The notes under the pieces were generated by a model. The model ran no database searches. It worked only from the letters and a program-made list of their open reading frames with translations, and was not told where the DNA came from. This document shows, piece by piece, positions 34,494-45,852 of a stretch of 64,000 nucleotides of DNA; within the stretch, counting starts at the first letter, position 1; each line of letters opens with the position of its first letter. The translations under genes were made by a program, and so were the position numbers. The stretch comes from Typhlomys cinereus (taxonomy: Eukaryota; Chordata; Mammalia; Rodentia; Platacanthomyidae): contig JALPQD010000027.1 in the NCBI GenBank assembly GCA_023101885.1, positions 4,345,967 to 4,409,966 on the forward strand, in the 5' to 3' direction.

Positions 34494-34901
34494 AGGTACA
34501 GGTGTCAACTTGACAGTTGAGGGTTTAAGCTCTAGGCACAGTTGTGGAGAATTAGTGGTTGAGTTAAGCCCAGAGCAAACATGCAGGAGATTGTATAGCT
34601 GATGGGGAAGGTGTAGCCTATGGTGGGTGGGATTAGGCCGTGGAATAAATCACAGAGAGCTGGTTGAGAGAGACGGCATCCTTCTGTACACTTGACCAGA
34701 TATGCTGGTCTGGCAAGTAAGGATTGTCCTTCTCTCCTCCATTGTGTAGTGATGGTGTGGCCAGTTCCCTCAGGCCTGGTATTGGTGCCATCAAGCTAGA
34801 CTGAGAACTGTAACTGGAAAATCGTAAGAGCGAATGAACCTTCTATTCCGTTAAGCTGTTTCATGGTTATTTATCAGCAACCATGCAGGTGAACTGCAAC
34901 A
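34494..34901 (+). mobile_element. Solo MaLR/ERVL-type LTR with perfect 5-bp duplication
   Basis: Borders TGCCATAGTTAGG ... GTGAACTGCAACA, with GTGTCAACTTGACAGTTGAG near the start. GGTAC stands on both sides (34489-34493 and 34902-34906), a perfect 5-bp duplication as expected for ERVL/MaLR. Same family as the LTRs at 55870, 56300 and 57250. Confidence 0.85.
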
Positions 34902-34906
34902 GGTAC

Positions 34907-35329
34907 CAATGAAATCATCATATTGCTAATAATAATGTGAGCATCAGTAATCAATACAGATGCCACATTCCACTCAGTGATTCAGAAGTGAAAGGTCACA
35001 GTGAATCACATCGGTTATAAATAAGTCACCAAATTTATCCCAGATGTAAGCAAATGAGATATAGAAACCAGTTTACCCCCAGATGTAAGCAGATGTGATA
35101 TAGAAACCAGTTCTAGAGATTAGCGTCCAAGATATACAGGCAGAATTTTAAACTGTCACAGACTGAATGTCAGGAACAAAAGTCTGGCAGAAAGAATTTT
35201 AAGTGTCCTATTCAAGTGCATTGCCAATAACATTTCAAAACATTTAGTATTGACAAATCTTTCTAATTGCTTTCAGCAAGGGAAAAATCAAATATAAAGT
35301 GATAGAGAACAGAAGAGATGTGCACATTT
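34907..35329. other. Unassigned sequence with a short tandem duplication
   Basis: CCCAGATGTAAGCA-ATG-GATATAGAAACCAGTT occurs twice in tandem (about 35039-35112). Nothing else recognised. Confidence 0.5.
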
Positions 35330-36086
35330 ATAAAGTTGACACTAGAATATAAAATATTACACAAACATCTATAAATTGCTGAAAAATTAATTGTTCTGAG
35401 AAAGTGTCCAAGTAAATTAATTGGAGAAGATGGTCCTTTCAGTGAATAGCAAAAAAATCAAAAGAATAAACTTGCATCAATATCTCAAACCACATGTTAA
35501 ACTTATTTAGGATGAATCAAATACTTTAATGTAAACGTTATATGTTTATTCCTAGAATAAAAAAATAGAGCTATAAGCTATATCTTTGTAAAACTTGGAC
35601 AATATTGCCTCAAATTTGGTACATGTGGCATGTGAAAATAAAGAAACATAAACTGCCTCAAATTTTAAAACAATCTTTGTGTATCAGAGGAACTAGCAAG
35701 TATATGAAAAAGAATATCTATAAAATGAGAGTCTTTTATGTCAGGTAAGAGGTCAAGTCCCATATTCAGAATGCATAAGGAATTCTTCCAAATCAACAAT
35801 AAAATAATAAGATCAATTATCAAAAATGGACATAAAATTGAACCAACAGTTCTATAAAGAAAATATATAAACAGCCACTAGGAACATGAAAAAAATGCCT
35901 TAAAATGATTCATCATTATGGAAACACAAATCAAAGCCACCATATGATATAACCTTTACATCTGTTAGCATGAGTATGGACTAATATGAAACTTTATACT
36001 TGGCTACTAAAATGCATATTAGGGATTGTTGATTTCCATGTATCCTAAGAGTTCACAGTTAAGTACTTAGCCCAAGAAAATAGATA
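35330..36086 (+). mobile_element. Old L1 ORF2 3' fragment
   Basis: GCATAAGGAATTCTTCCAAA, AACAGCCACTAGGAACATGA and GGAAACACAAATCAAAGCCA follow the C-terminal L1 ORF2 order. No frame is open. The ERVK element at 36093 interrupts or follows it. Confidence 0.65.
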
Positions 36087-36092
36087 CTATAT

Positions 36093-36475
36093 TGTGGCAG
36101 CCTCAGTCTAGGTGACCTTAATAATCTGGCAAGCTTAGACAAAGATGTTTTGATGAAGGAAATCAGGAGGGCATAGCTCAGGATGTTTTGAAGAAATTTC
36201 ACTACATACAGCCTGCATGCTGACTTGACCTTTAAGATGATTGGTTGCCCCTTTTCCACCCTGGAATTTCCCTTGTGGTTTCTGCTTTTCTAAGATGGCT
36301 ACAGACTTGCAATAAATGAGTTCCTGCTTGACTAAACTCTCTGTCTTGTCTGATTGTCCTCAGGAAGGCGGACTGGGAGCGGGCAGACAGTGCACTCACC
36401 TTTCCCCGTCCCTCTTGTGGAGGACCCAGAGAACCAGCCTGCAGGACAGAGCTGTGATCCCTGGGGACCCCCACA
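36093..36475 (+). mobile_element. ERVK 5' LTR
   Basis: Starts TGTGGCAGCCTCAGTCTAGG, has AATAAATGAGTTCC (AATAAA 36311-36316) followed by a TGTCTTGTCTGATTGTCC R/U5, and ends CCCCCACA just before the primer-binding site. Minus-strand frames here are not genes. Confidence 0.75.
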
Positions 36476-36477
36476 TC

Positions 36478-36494
36478 TGGCGCCAAACGTGGGG
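36478..36494 (+). promoter_or_regulatory. tRNA-Lys-type primer-binding site
   Basis: TGGCGCCAAACGTGGGG, close to the betaretroviral tRNA-Lys1,2 site with one changed base in the middle. It stands 2 nt after the LTR. Confidence 0.8.
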
Positions 36495-36632
36495 GCCCAA
36501 AGAGTTCTTGGAGTATTGAAGAATTCGATAGTGGCCAAGCAGTCTGCGAGGTGAATGAGACCCTAAGAGATGGGTTATGTTACCCATCTGAAGTCTGAAG
36601 TTACCATCTGAAGTTACCTATCAAGTTACCAT

Positions 36633-36884
36633 ATGACTAAGTCTGAAGATCCGGCACTCAAGGCACTGAGGCACATGCTTAAAAGTAGGGGCTTGGAAAT
36701 CATCGATTCCAATACCTCAAAGGTTTGGGAAGCAGTTGTGCACTGGATCACATCCGCCAATCTGTTTGACCGGGACACCTGGTCCCGAATGGAATGGCTG
36801 TCGAGACAGAGAGAGATCCATCAGGGGATTGATCCACCATTAGCCTTCTACCCCACCATGTCTGCCCTTAAGGTATGCTTTTGA
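36633..36884 (+). pseudogene. gag matrix-like remnant (83 codons)
   Basis: The first ATG frame after a leader with GTTACCATCTGAA repeats. It contains HMLKSRGLEI near residue 14 and a Trp-rich helix region (VVHWITSANLFDRDTW), the pattern of the N-terminal matrix domain of betaretroviral Gag. No Gly follows the start Met, so the usual myristoylation signal is absent. The frame stops at codon 84, far short of a full Gag of several hundred residues, and capsid and nucleocapsid are not found. Downstream sequence to about 37020 may be decayed gag. The next recognisable sequence is integrase. Confidence 0.65.
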
Positions 36885-37160
36885 CCCGAGGGCCATGAGC
36901 CCTCTGTTCCCTTGGATCCTGGGCTGACTAGCACTGATCCGTTCCTCACAGGTTGGGAGAAATTCAACAAAGAAAGGAAAGACATTCTAAAAGTGAAACC
37001 TAGAAGAGGCTCAAGGCCTACATGACCTCACTCATGTCAATTAGAGGGGACTCTATAAGAGGTTCCCTCAATTTTCTATAAGATTGTATGTACCTACGAG
37101 TCCTGCCAGCCCTTTTAATAGGTGCCACCATTGCAGTAACCAGGGGTAAATCCCTGAAGT

Positions 37161-37800
37161 TTGAGACCCACCTCTTTATGGCAAACTGATGTCACACATT
37201 ATGCTCCGTTCAGAAAGCTTAAGTATATCTTTGTGTCCATTGACACTTCTTCCCAAGCCTGCTGGGCTACAGCCCACATAGGAGAAAAGACCAGACATGC
37301 TCAATCCCATTTCCTTCAATGCTTTGCCACACTAGGATTGCCACAAAAATTAAAAACTGATAATGGCCATGTTTTATAAGCAAAAGCCTATAGGACTTCT
37401 TCACATTATGGGGGATTCAGCACACTACAAGAATTCTTTACAACCCACAGGGCCAAGCTATTGTAGAATGCAATCATCAAAATATTAAGGCCCAATTACA
37501 AAAACAAAAAGGGGGAATAAGTCCCCACCAACAACTATAGCCTTATTTACTATTAACATTCTCAATTCAAAAAAATCAAATAGAGTCTCACTTCCAAAAA
37601 CATTGGGGGTGACAAGAAAAGAGACCTGAAATACAGGTAAGATGGAAAGACCCCATTACGGGGCAATGGAGAGGCCCAGACCCATTATTAACAATGGGTC
37701 GAGGCTTCGAGTGTGTCTACCCTATAGGAGACTCAAGCCCTATATGGGTGCCTAATAGAAATCTTAAATTCTATTGTCAGGGGAAAGATGACCCCGACCA
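37161..37800 (+). pseudogene. pol integrase remnant
   Basis: 37161-37379 carries the core-domain pattern WQTDVTH and, about 55 residues later, KTDNG, the first two acidic catalytic residues of retroviral integrase. The frame stops after this. The expected glutamate region (IVECNH) is seen near 37455 in another frame, and the C-terminal WKDPITGQW and PIWVP motifs at about 37635-37760. Internal stops and frame changes make it inactive. The N-terminal zinc-binding part is not seen. Family: betaretrovirus/ERVK. Confidence 0.8.
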
Positions 37801-37884
37801 ACCAGAGTCAGACACCACCAAAGACTAATAAGGACAAAAAGAAAGAATGATGGCTGTGCAACAGGCTCAGCAGGCTCTTGACTA

Positions 37885-38515
37885 ATATTCATAAAAGGGG
37901 GAAGAAAAGAAAAAAAAGAGACAAACACAGACCTAATCAGATCCATGGGCAACATTGCCCTTGAGATAGATTTTATTATCTCCCCACAGGCCATGGTGAA
38001 CACAGGATGGATGATCGCATGGGAGGGGCCATCATTGTGGGGCTAACCTTAATCCTGTTCCTGACTACTTCCGACCTAATCCATTGGCTTGGAGGGATCA
38101 ACTCAACCCTTTGAGAGAGACTGAAATCATCTTGGCGGTGTTCCTCACCTGGACATACTTAATGCTATTCTCATGGATCATCAGAGAAGGCTTTAAGGAC
38201 TATGGACTTGTGATGCTCTTGCTACTGATACTGGTAGAACTTATGTGTGGGGGGATTGCTTTGGAGCTATGCTGCAACTGATGGGTTAGTCCCCCAGCCC
38301 ATGGCCTGTATTGTTAGGCTTGCTTTGCTATGGATTATATACACCATAAGAAAGATAATACAGAACAATCATACTACCCAACAAAAGATGATTGTGCTTG
38401 TGCAGATTCTAGAGGAGATACCTGCTGGAGGCTCTCAGGACCCTTGGATACAATTGGCCCTCCAAGAGGTTGCTTGGGTTCCTCGATAGAGAGGACTACC
38501 TTAAAGGTGTAGCCA
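37885..38515 (+). other. 3' region of ERVK element with hydrophobic frames, possibly env remnant
   Basis: Begins with a purine tract (about 37896-37920) that could be a polypurine tract or part of the coding sequence, then TTTTATTATCTCCCCACAG, a splice-acceptor-like string, at about 37971. Downstream, two frames are hydrophobic: 38021-38110 (IIVGLTLILFLTT) and 38084-38281 (YLMLFSWII, LLLLILVELMCGGIALEL). A third (38247-38489) has ALLWIIYTIRKIIQNN, which looks like a membrane segment followed by a basic tail, as at the end of a retroviral Env. No disulfide or fusion-peptide motif is recognised, so env is only a suggestion. Confidence 0.35.
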
Positions 38516-38560
38516 CCTTCATATCAGTACTAAAGGTGAACACTTTTAGTACTGATTCTA

Positions 38561-39141
38561 GCCTACATCTCTACATACATATTACCTACTGATTGTCCAA
38601 TTTCCTAACATTTCTCCCCAAGATAGCATGTGAGAAAGACATAATATTCTTTGTGTTTCAGGAGAGTTGGAACCAAAAGTGTAAGACCTGGAAAGTTAAT
38701 TCACAACTGTGTAGAGCATGAGAGAACTCCAGAGAGTTTGACCTGACTGTGGAAGTATGGATTTAACTTTCAAGGGATTAAGAAGTCCAGGACTTCGGCA
38801 ACATCTCTAATCCACAAAATTCTTAGGCACTGGTTAGCTCCTTAGAGATGTATTCATATTCCATAAGATCACAGTGACAATATGCACATCCAGAAAATCA
38901 TGTTTTTTCTCCCTTATTCTGGGAAATCAATGGGAAATAGTTTTCCATGTCTCTTACATAGAAACAGAGAAAAAACATATTCGCTTTCTCTCTTGTGCTA
39001 CTTGGAAGCTTACATTTGTGAGTCATTAGACCTAGGATAATCACAGGGGCAAGAATGGGAGTATGGGAATTATTCAAGCACTTTTGTTCTTTAAGTGAAT
39101 TATGATCTTTATCTTCTTTTCAGAAGACCTAATATGCACAT
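38561..39141. other. Unassigned sequence
   Basis: Nothing recognised after the hairpin at 38523-38556. Confidence 0.5.
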
Positions 39142-39491
39142 TGTACTATTTACTCTTATATGTTGTTGTGAGAGAACACCGGAAGTCAAGCAATTTTAAG
39201 GGAGATTTATTCAGTTTATGGTTCTACAGGGGAGATACAGTCTTTCATGGCAGATGTGGGCATGGCTGGCTGACAGAAGCTGGAGATAGAATATGTCACG
39301 CCCATCTGCAATGCTGAGAGTTATGAAACTGCCTGCTGCAAAAACAGACTTCTCCAGGAGGTAGGATTGGACTAATTCACCGCCAGGCCCATTCCTTATG
39401 ACCACCCTCCTCCAACAAGGCTCTACCTCTCAAAGATGCCATGACCTTCCCAAACACATGAGACTGTGGAGACACATTTCAATTCATGACA
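39142..39491 (-). mobile_element. Solo MaLR-type LTR
   Basis: On the minus strand TGTCATGAATTGAAATGTG ... AGTAAATAGTACA. It aligns with the LTR at 17326-17677 over its whole length (TCACGCCCATCTGCAATGCT, AGGCTCTACCTCTCAAAGAT). The flanking 5-mers CACAT and CATAT differ at one base and may be its target duplication. Confidence 0.8.
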
Positions 39492-41655
39492 CATATTTAG
39501 AATAAAGTTAATGCAGATGAATATTTAAAAATCCATTGTCTATTTACAATAACTTAAAATTGAAATTCACTCCTCACAGTAGCTCCAAGAGTCAAAAATT
39601 GAAACTGTTTTTGGTCATATTTCAGTTAAAGAAGCAGATAAGGTTTTCCTATTTGCCACCTACAATTCAGAAAATATGAGAAAACTGAGAAGATTAAAGA
39701 GCAATTTTTCTCACTCAAGAAATGATATAATTCTACCAAGAACCTTACTTTGATTTCTCCAAAGTTCTTCCGATCTTGTGATCTCTGTCAAAAGAATCCA
39801 GGTAAGAAACAGAGAGAATGGCATAGAAGATAGGCAGAATTTACTACATAGTAAACTGGGACACCCTCAAGGGAAGAGAGTGGGTAATGGTAAGAGCATA
39901 ACACTCTTTCATGAGGAAAGAGTGGACAATGGCCAGAAAGACCATTGTGCTGACCTGTACTCCTATGAAGCTTTTTGGCTATTTCTAAATGGTTGTGCTT
40001 GACAGATCTATTTTCCTTTTTTCTTAATAGGAGCCAATGACTGTATATAAAGACTCCTGTTAGACTATAATCTTGTGACCTTCTGGGAGTTCAGTATGTC
40101 ATTTTTCTACCAAGGGAAGGAGAGATGACTCATGATTTCATTCTTTTGACCAGAAATCATGCAACAGACACAAATGGAAGAGAATTAAAGAGGGACTAAA
40201 AGTGAATCTATTAAAAATAGCCAAACTTTTCCAGGAAGCAGTAGCTTTCCCTTTGACGTGCCTCTGTTTCAGCCTGCTCACTGTCTCTATTCTTTTCTCA
40301 TCTGCGCTATCTTTTTCCATGTTTTCATGTGAACTTAAAGTTTAAGGAGACACAACTGTGGTGTTTCCTCCTTCTGTTCACTTGGTATTTCAAATTCTAA
40401 AAAGGAACAGTTGTGATTTTTCCCTTTCTTTTACACATATGCTAAATTAGTGTCTATTTGGAAGGTGAATACAGCAGGGATCCGAAGCTGGCTTTGCAGC
40501 AAGGACAAAGCAAGCATAAGCCCTACAGGGGCCTGGTCAGAGAAGCCAAAGAGCTCTGCTAAACCCAGAAATCTTGCATCATGCCTCCTTCTCATAAAAC
40601 ACTTAAGAGCTTTTTGTAATCTTGAGGCTTTTGGAAAATAGTCTCTACCCCACTTTCTCCATTCATGACAAGAATAAAACTATTTCCCACTTTAATCACT
40701 GCCCCCTTGTTTGTTTAGACAGAGATAAGAAGAATAACACTATTTCAGCCATGATTTTGTTCTTGTTTCATAAGGGTCTGGCTTAATGGCTTTCCAGACA
40801 GGCAATATCTATCCACTTAATACATGATATCAATGGAATTATTTATGCATAAAAGTAGAAAGTAACTCAAGTTAGGAAATATAAATGTTAGTTAGATTTC
40901 AGCAACAGTCAGAACCAAATGAGCCATATATGAAAAAGTCATTTGTTCTTCTCTTTTCTTCTTGGTTTCTATAAATAATAAGAAACTTTACCAAGGAGAA
41001 AGAAAATGCATCAAATATAAGCTTGTTTCCTTAATTAGGAGTGACTTTGGATCCAAGTTTTGTTATGCTTTACAAGTCTACCATGGATTTTATATGATGA
41101 ATTATCATTGCATATCAAAGGGTCCTATGGAGAGAACAAGGGAGAGAAGGAGGGAGGATAACTGCTGGTGGTCAGGTTGAGCGTTTTAATTTCTATTTCA
41201 TTTTCCTTGTGTTTATAGAAGTGCATGATACCTTAAATCAATATACCCCAGAATCTGAAAAATGTGACATGTGAAACACTTCTGATCCAGATACTCTCAC
41301 ATAAGGAGCAATCCAGATAAAATAATTCAACTTGTGTAATGCAAATATGACAGAAGCAGAGTTCCATAGAAAATAACCAGGAACCCACTTCCTAAACTAC
41401 AAACCTTTAGCTATTTTATCTTGGCCTCCCAATACCTGCAGCTTCATTCAAACTGCCTCCTGTGGACAGCTCATTTACAAGTGCATAGTATACTTTTTCT
41501 TTTTTTTTTTTTTGAGTAGTAAAGATTGTTTATTAGGGAAAATAATTTATTGCACAATGACGATGACCTGATTTTCATTCTCAGGACCTAGTAGTAACTA
41601 GGGAAGAAATATTTAACTTGTTTCCATTTTACAGAAACTCATATTTAGGAAAACT
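39492..41655. other. Unassigned sequence
   Basis: No gene or family recognised. A poly-T run at 41504-41514, followed by AAGATTGTTTATTAGGG, could be the reverse end of a retroposed transcript, but I cannot identify one. Confidence 0.45.
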
Positions 41656-41659
41656 TGAT

Positions 41660-43115
41660 TTTTTTTCTCCAACATTTTATTTTTTCTAATCATACAAGCT
41701 CAATAGGTAGCTCTGTCCTCTCCCTCCCTCCTTCCCTCCCCAGTCATCCCCCCTTGCACTCTCACCCCTTCCCCCTTCCTTTCACCCCTCCCTCCCTCTC
41801 CCTCTACCATTGCCTCTCTCTTCTTCCTTCCTATCTCCTAGAGCATCCTTTTGTGTGAATGCCAAACCTCCTTCTGAGTCCTCCACTTCAGGACTCAGTG
41901 GCATAGCCTAGACCTCCTTCTTGGGCTTCCAGTTAGTACGTGAAGTCTATGATGACTGTTAATCCCTTGCCTGTAAGGATCCTACTGCCTGAAGCTTTCT
42001 CCCCTATGATCCATGCTAGACTTGGGGGAGTCATTGACATGTGAGCCATTGTGCAGGTCAGGCAAAGTCCAATTCTGGCTGCTTCAGCCTTAACTTGTGT
42101 GAAGTATCTTGCATATCCTTGGTCCTTCCCATCTTTAGGCTCTTACAATCTTGCTGCCTCCCTCTTCCACATGATTCCCTGAACTTTAGGATGGGGAGAG
42201 ATTTGGCTGATCTGGTTCCAGGTGAGTAATAAAGAGTCTTTGGTGTTCTGAATTATGGTTTGTTGTTTTCAGTATTGCTTTTCCTGCACCACCCTTAGTT
42301 CCATCCTGATTGGTATTGAAGATCACCTCCTAACCAAAGGACTGTTTAAATGAAGATCTTAATATAAGAGAAGGCTCAAAGGTAAATGGAATAGAAGTAG
42401 GACACAGTAATGAGGGGTGACAGTATCCCATTTGCCAGATGGTTACCATCTATCTGCCAGTCCCTATATCCTCCCTGACTGGTGAGAACAAACCTGTTCT
42501 GTTGCAAGTCACCTGGAAGGGAACTGAGAGTGAGCTGCACCAGATATCTCACTATTTACATGTAATACTTGACTGTGGCCTATTTTCTCTACTGAAGCAT
42601 GGCCCCCTATCTCTTTTTTTTTTTTTTTTTTTTTTGAGGCCCTCCTCCTTCATTCCTGTTTATAATCCTTTGTGATTACATTAAGTGGGTTTGGAACTAG
42701 GATCCACTTATTAGGAGGTACATATGGTATCTAACTTTCTGTGTCTGGGATACTTCACTCAATATAATTTTTTCTAATTCCATTCCCCAGCAAATTTCAT
42801 TAATTCATCTTTTTGATGGCTGAGTAGTATTCCATTGCATAAATGTACCACATTTCATTATCCATTCTCAACTGTTGGGCATTTGGGTTGATTCCTGACT
42901 TTGCTTTGTAAATAGTGCTGCTATGAACATGATTGTGCTTGTGTCACTGCAGTGAATTTCTACATTATGGGGGATTATTCCCAGTAGTGGTATAACAGGG
43001 TCATATAGACATTTCAATCTTTAACTTTTTTAGAAATTGCTACACTGATCGCCAGAGTGGTTGTATGTGCCTGCATTACCAATAGCAGTATATTTTTCTT
43101 TCCCACAACTATCCT
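41660..43115 (-). mobile_element. Minus-strand L1: ORF2 3' end plus full 3'UTR
   Basis: 42640-43115 is antisense ORF2 C-terminal sequence: GGCTGAGTAGTATTCCATTG, GCTGCTATGAACATGA and CTACACTGATCGCCAGAGTG are classic landmarks. 41660-42640 is its 3'UTR, ending in a pyrimidine-rich tract (41715-41830) and TTATTTTTTCTAATCATACA. This copy links ORF2 to the 3'UTR family seen alone at 13.8, 52.6, 61.5 and 62.4 kb. A T-run at 42613-42636 lies inside. Confidence 0.8.
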
Positions 43116-43289
43116 GATAATCCATCTCTCAGGAAATCTAATATTCTCTTCCTCTCACCAAATATTGGCCTGCTCATCCTGACTGGAAAAAGATGGAAAA
43201 GCCTTATATCTTTGTACCATTTTAAAAAATGTATATTTTTCCATTGAATTAGTTCATCATCTGCTCAAAACTCTAATTTTTAAAAATAT

Positions 43290-43292
43290 TTG

Positions 43293-43325
<33 letters not shown>

Positions 43326-43441
43326 TGTGTCAGAAGGCACTGTGAGGACCAAAGGTGGCTTTGGGAATCATCCTGGATTGCTTCTACCTCCTTCTTGCTT
43401 TGCTTTGGAATTTCCCAGGCTCAGGGCCACTCTTTCCTGCT

Positions 43442-43485
<44 letters not shown>

Positions 43486-43558
43486 GAGACCTGGAATCTG
43501 AACTCAGGACTTTCTGCTTGCAAGACAGAGTCTTAAGCCCTGAGCCATCTCTCCAGCC
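43290..43558 (-). mobile_element. tRNA-derived SINE interrupted by a long T run
   Basis: Minus-strand head GGGCTGGAGAGATGGCTCAG at 43558, with (GT)n at its far end (43294-43330). A run of about 39 T (43442-43480) splits the body. Confidence 0.85.
43294..43330. repeat. (GT)n microsatellite
   Basis: GT tract with one TATG interruption, at the end of the SINE. Confidence 0.9.
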
Positions 43559-43755
43559 CACAACTCTGAGGCAGGAAGTGGCCAGTCTGGGCTGTATATC
43601 ACAACTACCTGTTTCAAACAACCAGGCAAACAAACAACAAAAAACTCCAAGTCTGTTTGTTCAAAGTGTCAATTCAAAATTCTGATTGCCATTCTCAAAT
43701 CTATCTGTTTTTATGTAGTTAACAACTTTATAGGGTAATATTTCATCAATCTTGT
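43559..43755. other. Unassigned sequence
   Basis: Nothing secure; AACTCTGAGGCAGGAAGTGG could be a scrap of a B1. Confidence 0.3.
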
Positions 43756-43757
43756 TT

Positions 43758-43978
43758 TTATATTTGAAAAGATCCCAGAAAGGATGGGAGAAAGAAAGCA
43801 GGAAGCACCAAGAGAGGAGGAGGGAAGGAAAAGGGACGAGAGGGAGTGGGGTGGAAGAGTGGGAAGGGGAGAGAATGCAATGCAGGACAACAGAGAGTAG
43901 GGAGGGGGAGAGAGAGCAAAGGGGGTACCTATTGAGCTTGTATAAATAGGTTAAAAAAAGGTTAAAAAAATCCCAGAG
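43758..43978 (+). mobile_element. L1 3'-terminal fragment (polypurine tract and tail)
   Basis: A long GA-rich tract (43775-43925), then GGTACCTATTGAGCTTGTAT and an A-rich end. This is the same order as the last 200 bp of the L1 3'UTR copies. Confidence 0.7.
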
Positions 43979-44235
43979 AGGGCTGGAGAGATGGCTCAGG
44001 CTTAGGACTCTTCCTCACAAGCAGAAGGACCTGAATTTGGGTGTCAGGTCCCATGTAAAAATGCCAGCAGGAAACGCAGACGCACTGGTGGAGCCTGGGA
44101 AACTCCAGAGGGAAGTAAAGAGGTAGAAGCAATCCAGGATGATTCCTAAAGACATCCTTGATCCTCCACAGGGACACACAGTGCCCTCTGAAACACACAC
44201 TAAAAATAATAATAATAACAACAAAAACAGCAATA
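43979..44235 (+). mobile_element. tRNA-derived SINE, GGGCTGGAGAGATGGCTCAG family
   Basis: Head GGGCTGGAGAGATGGCTCAG directly after the L1 tail, diverged body, ending in an AAT/AAC repeat. Confidence 0.85.
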
Positions 44236-45794
44236 ATAATGCCTGAGGGAAGTAAAATCAAGATCATCAGCAGAAGATCAAATACTGGAAAAAGGAAAGC
44301 ATACCTCTCTTGTCTAGATTTGAAGACAGAAAAGGAGGATTACTTTGAATATGAAATAAGCATCAAACCAAAAACCCTCCATCTCCACGCTGATTACCAA
44401 TGCTCTCACTCTCCTTCACTCAGTCATGCGTCATTCTCTGCTCCTCCCCTTGCTTTCCATGAATTTTCTCAGCCAACTTAGATTTTTCTCATGGTTCTGA
44501 TGAATACATGGCTCTTGATTCTGTATCTCCCTTGTACTTGGCTCACGCCTCCTAGAAACAGAGTAGCTGTTTCTAGACTCACCCTCAGCAAGGATTAAAT
44601 TTTCAGAAAAGGTGAGACTTATGCTATATAGCTGTTTACTATGACATGACATAGGACTAAGAACTAGGAACTAGAACTAATCATAAGGAACCTGTCACTC
44701 TGAGAACTAGTCATGGAGAAAAAGCAAAATACAATATTGTCTATTATTTTTCCAAGTTCAGTACCACAACAATATACAGATCTTGACCAGAGAACATAGG
44801 GTCCTATGCAGCCTCAGAGCTGTACGGAGTCCTTACGACCACTGAGACTCCTGCCCTTCTTCCCTATATTGCTTTGTTACTATTCCATGGCCTGCTGGAT
44901 AGTTGTATATTGAGTGTGAAATAAAAAGTTTAAAGGTACTTGTCAAAGTATACAAGTTTAAAGATGTTGAGAAGAAAAATACATGATTTGAAAAATTAGG
45001 ACAGATGAAAAAGTTATTAGAGAATTCTCAAACTTTTTTGGAAAAAATATGTTTTTCTCTGGCTATTCTAATTGATGATTCTACATAATAACTACCAAGT
45101 TTCCTTTTCCTTTATTTCTTTTTAAATTATATTTCCTATGAAACACATTGCCCATTTTGTTTATGGCTAGTGGGTTTAACTCATTTTCAACTAAAGGATT
45201 ATATATAGTTTCACATATCCTTTGATATGAGCACAGTAAATCACTTGTGTTCACAGCAGAGAGAAACTAATTTCACTTGGCATAGCAATGAACAACAGAG
45301 CTTTTCAAAACATTATGCTATGTTAAAATAACCCGAAGCAGTGCAGGTTTCATGAGGATTGTACTTTCAATTAATAAATGATTTTTCATTAAGATTAATT
45401 AAATCTTTATCTGAAGACTGAAAAATAAATTATTAAAATATTTTAAACAAACATAAAAAATCAGAATAATATGTGATAATATCACAGAGTGGAAAGAATA
45501 TTGATATGGAAATAAACATGGATGGAATCACATCTTAAGTTTACTACTGATTGACTAGAAAAGTTGTTTCACATTAGTCTTTATGCTTTAACTTATATAT
45601 TTATAAACAATATATTACATAAATTGTTATTTTATAGATGAAATTCAACTGCATTTCCATATTAGCCTTGGTTTTATTATTCTCCATCACTTATTGATAA
45701 TTATCATATACATAGGAATTTACAGTCAAATATTCTGAATATCAATGTTCATTTATCTTATAAACTTAGTGCATTAGAAATAGTGCTTCTTCCC

Positions 45795-45798
<4 letters not shown>
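44236..45798. other. Unassigned sequence
   Basis: Nothing recognised. Confidence 0.5.

Positions 45799-45850
<52 letters not shown>
45799..45850. repeat. (CA)n microsatellite
   Basis: About 26 uninterrupted CA units. Confidence 0.95.

Positions 45851-45852
<2 letters not shown>

Larger units (their letters stand above)
36093..38560 (+). mobile_element. ERVK (betaretrovirus-like) element, heavily deleted
   Basis: 5' LTR 36093-36475, tRNA-Lys-type primer-binding site 36478-36494, a gag matrix-like frame, then a jump to integrase, then a short region with hydrophobic frames. Protease, reverse transcriptase and most of gag are missing, and no 3' LTR is seen up to 38560 or beyond. The right edge is my estimate. 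It cannot encode a virus. Confidence 0.8.

Noticed and set aside
36232..36587. Cluster of overlapping 60-85 codon frames on both strands
   Set aside because: They fall in the ERVK LTR and leader, where GC-richer sequence leaves frames open by chance.
43421..43633. Lys-run containing frame on the minus strand
   Set aside because: Translation of the long T run within a SINE.
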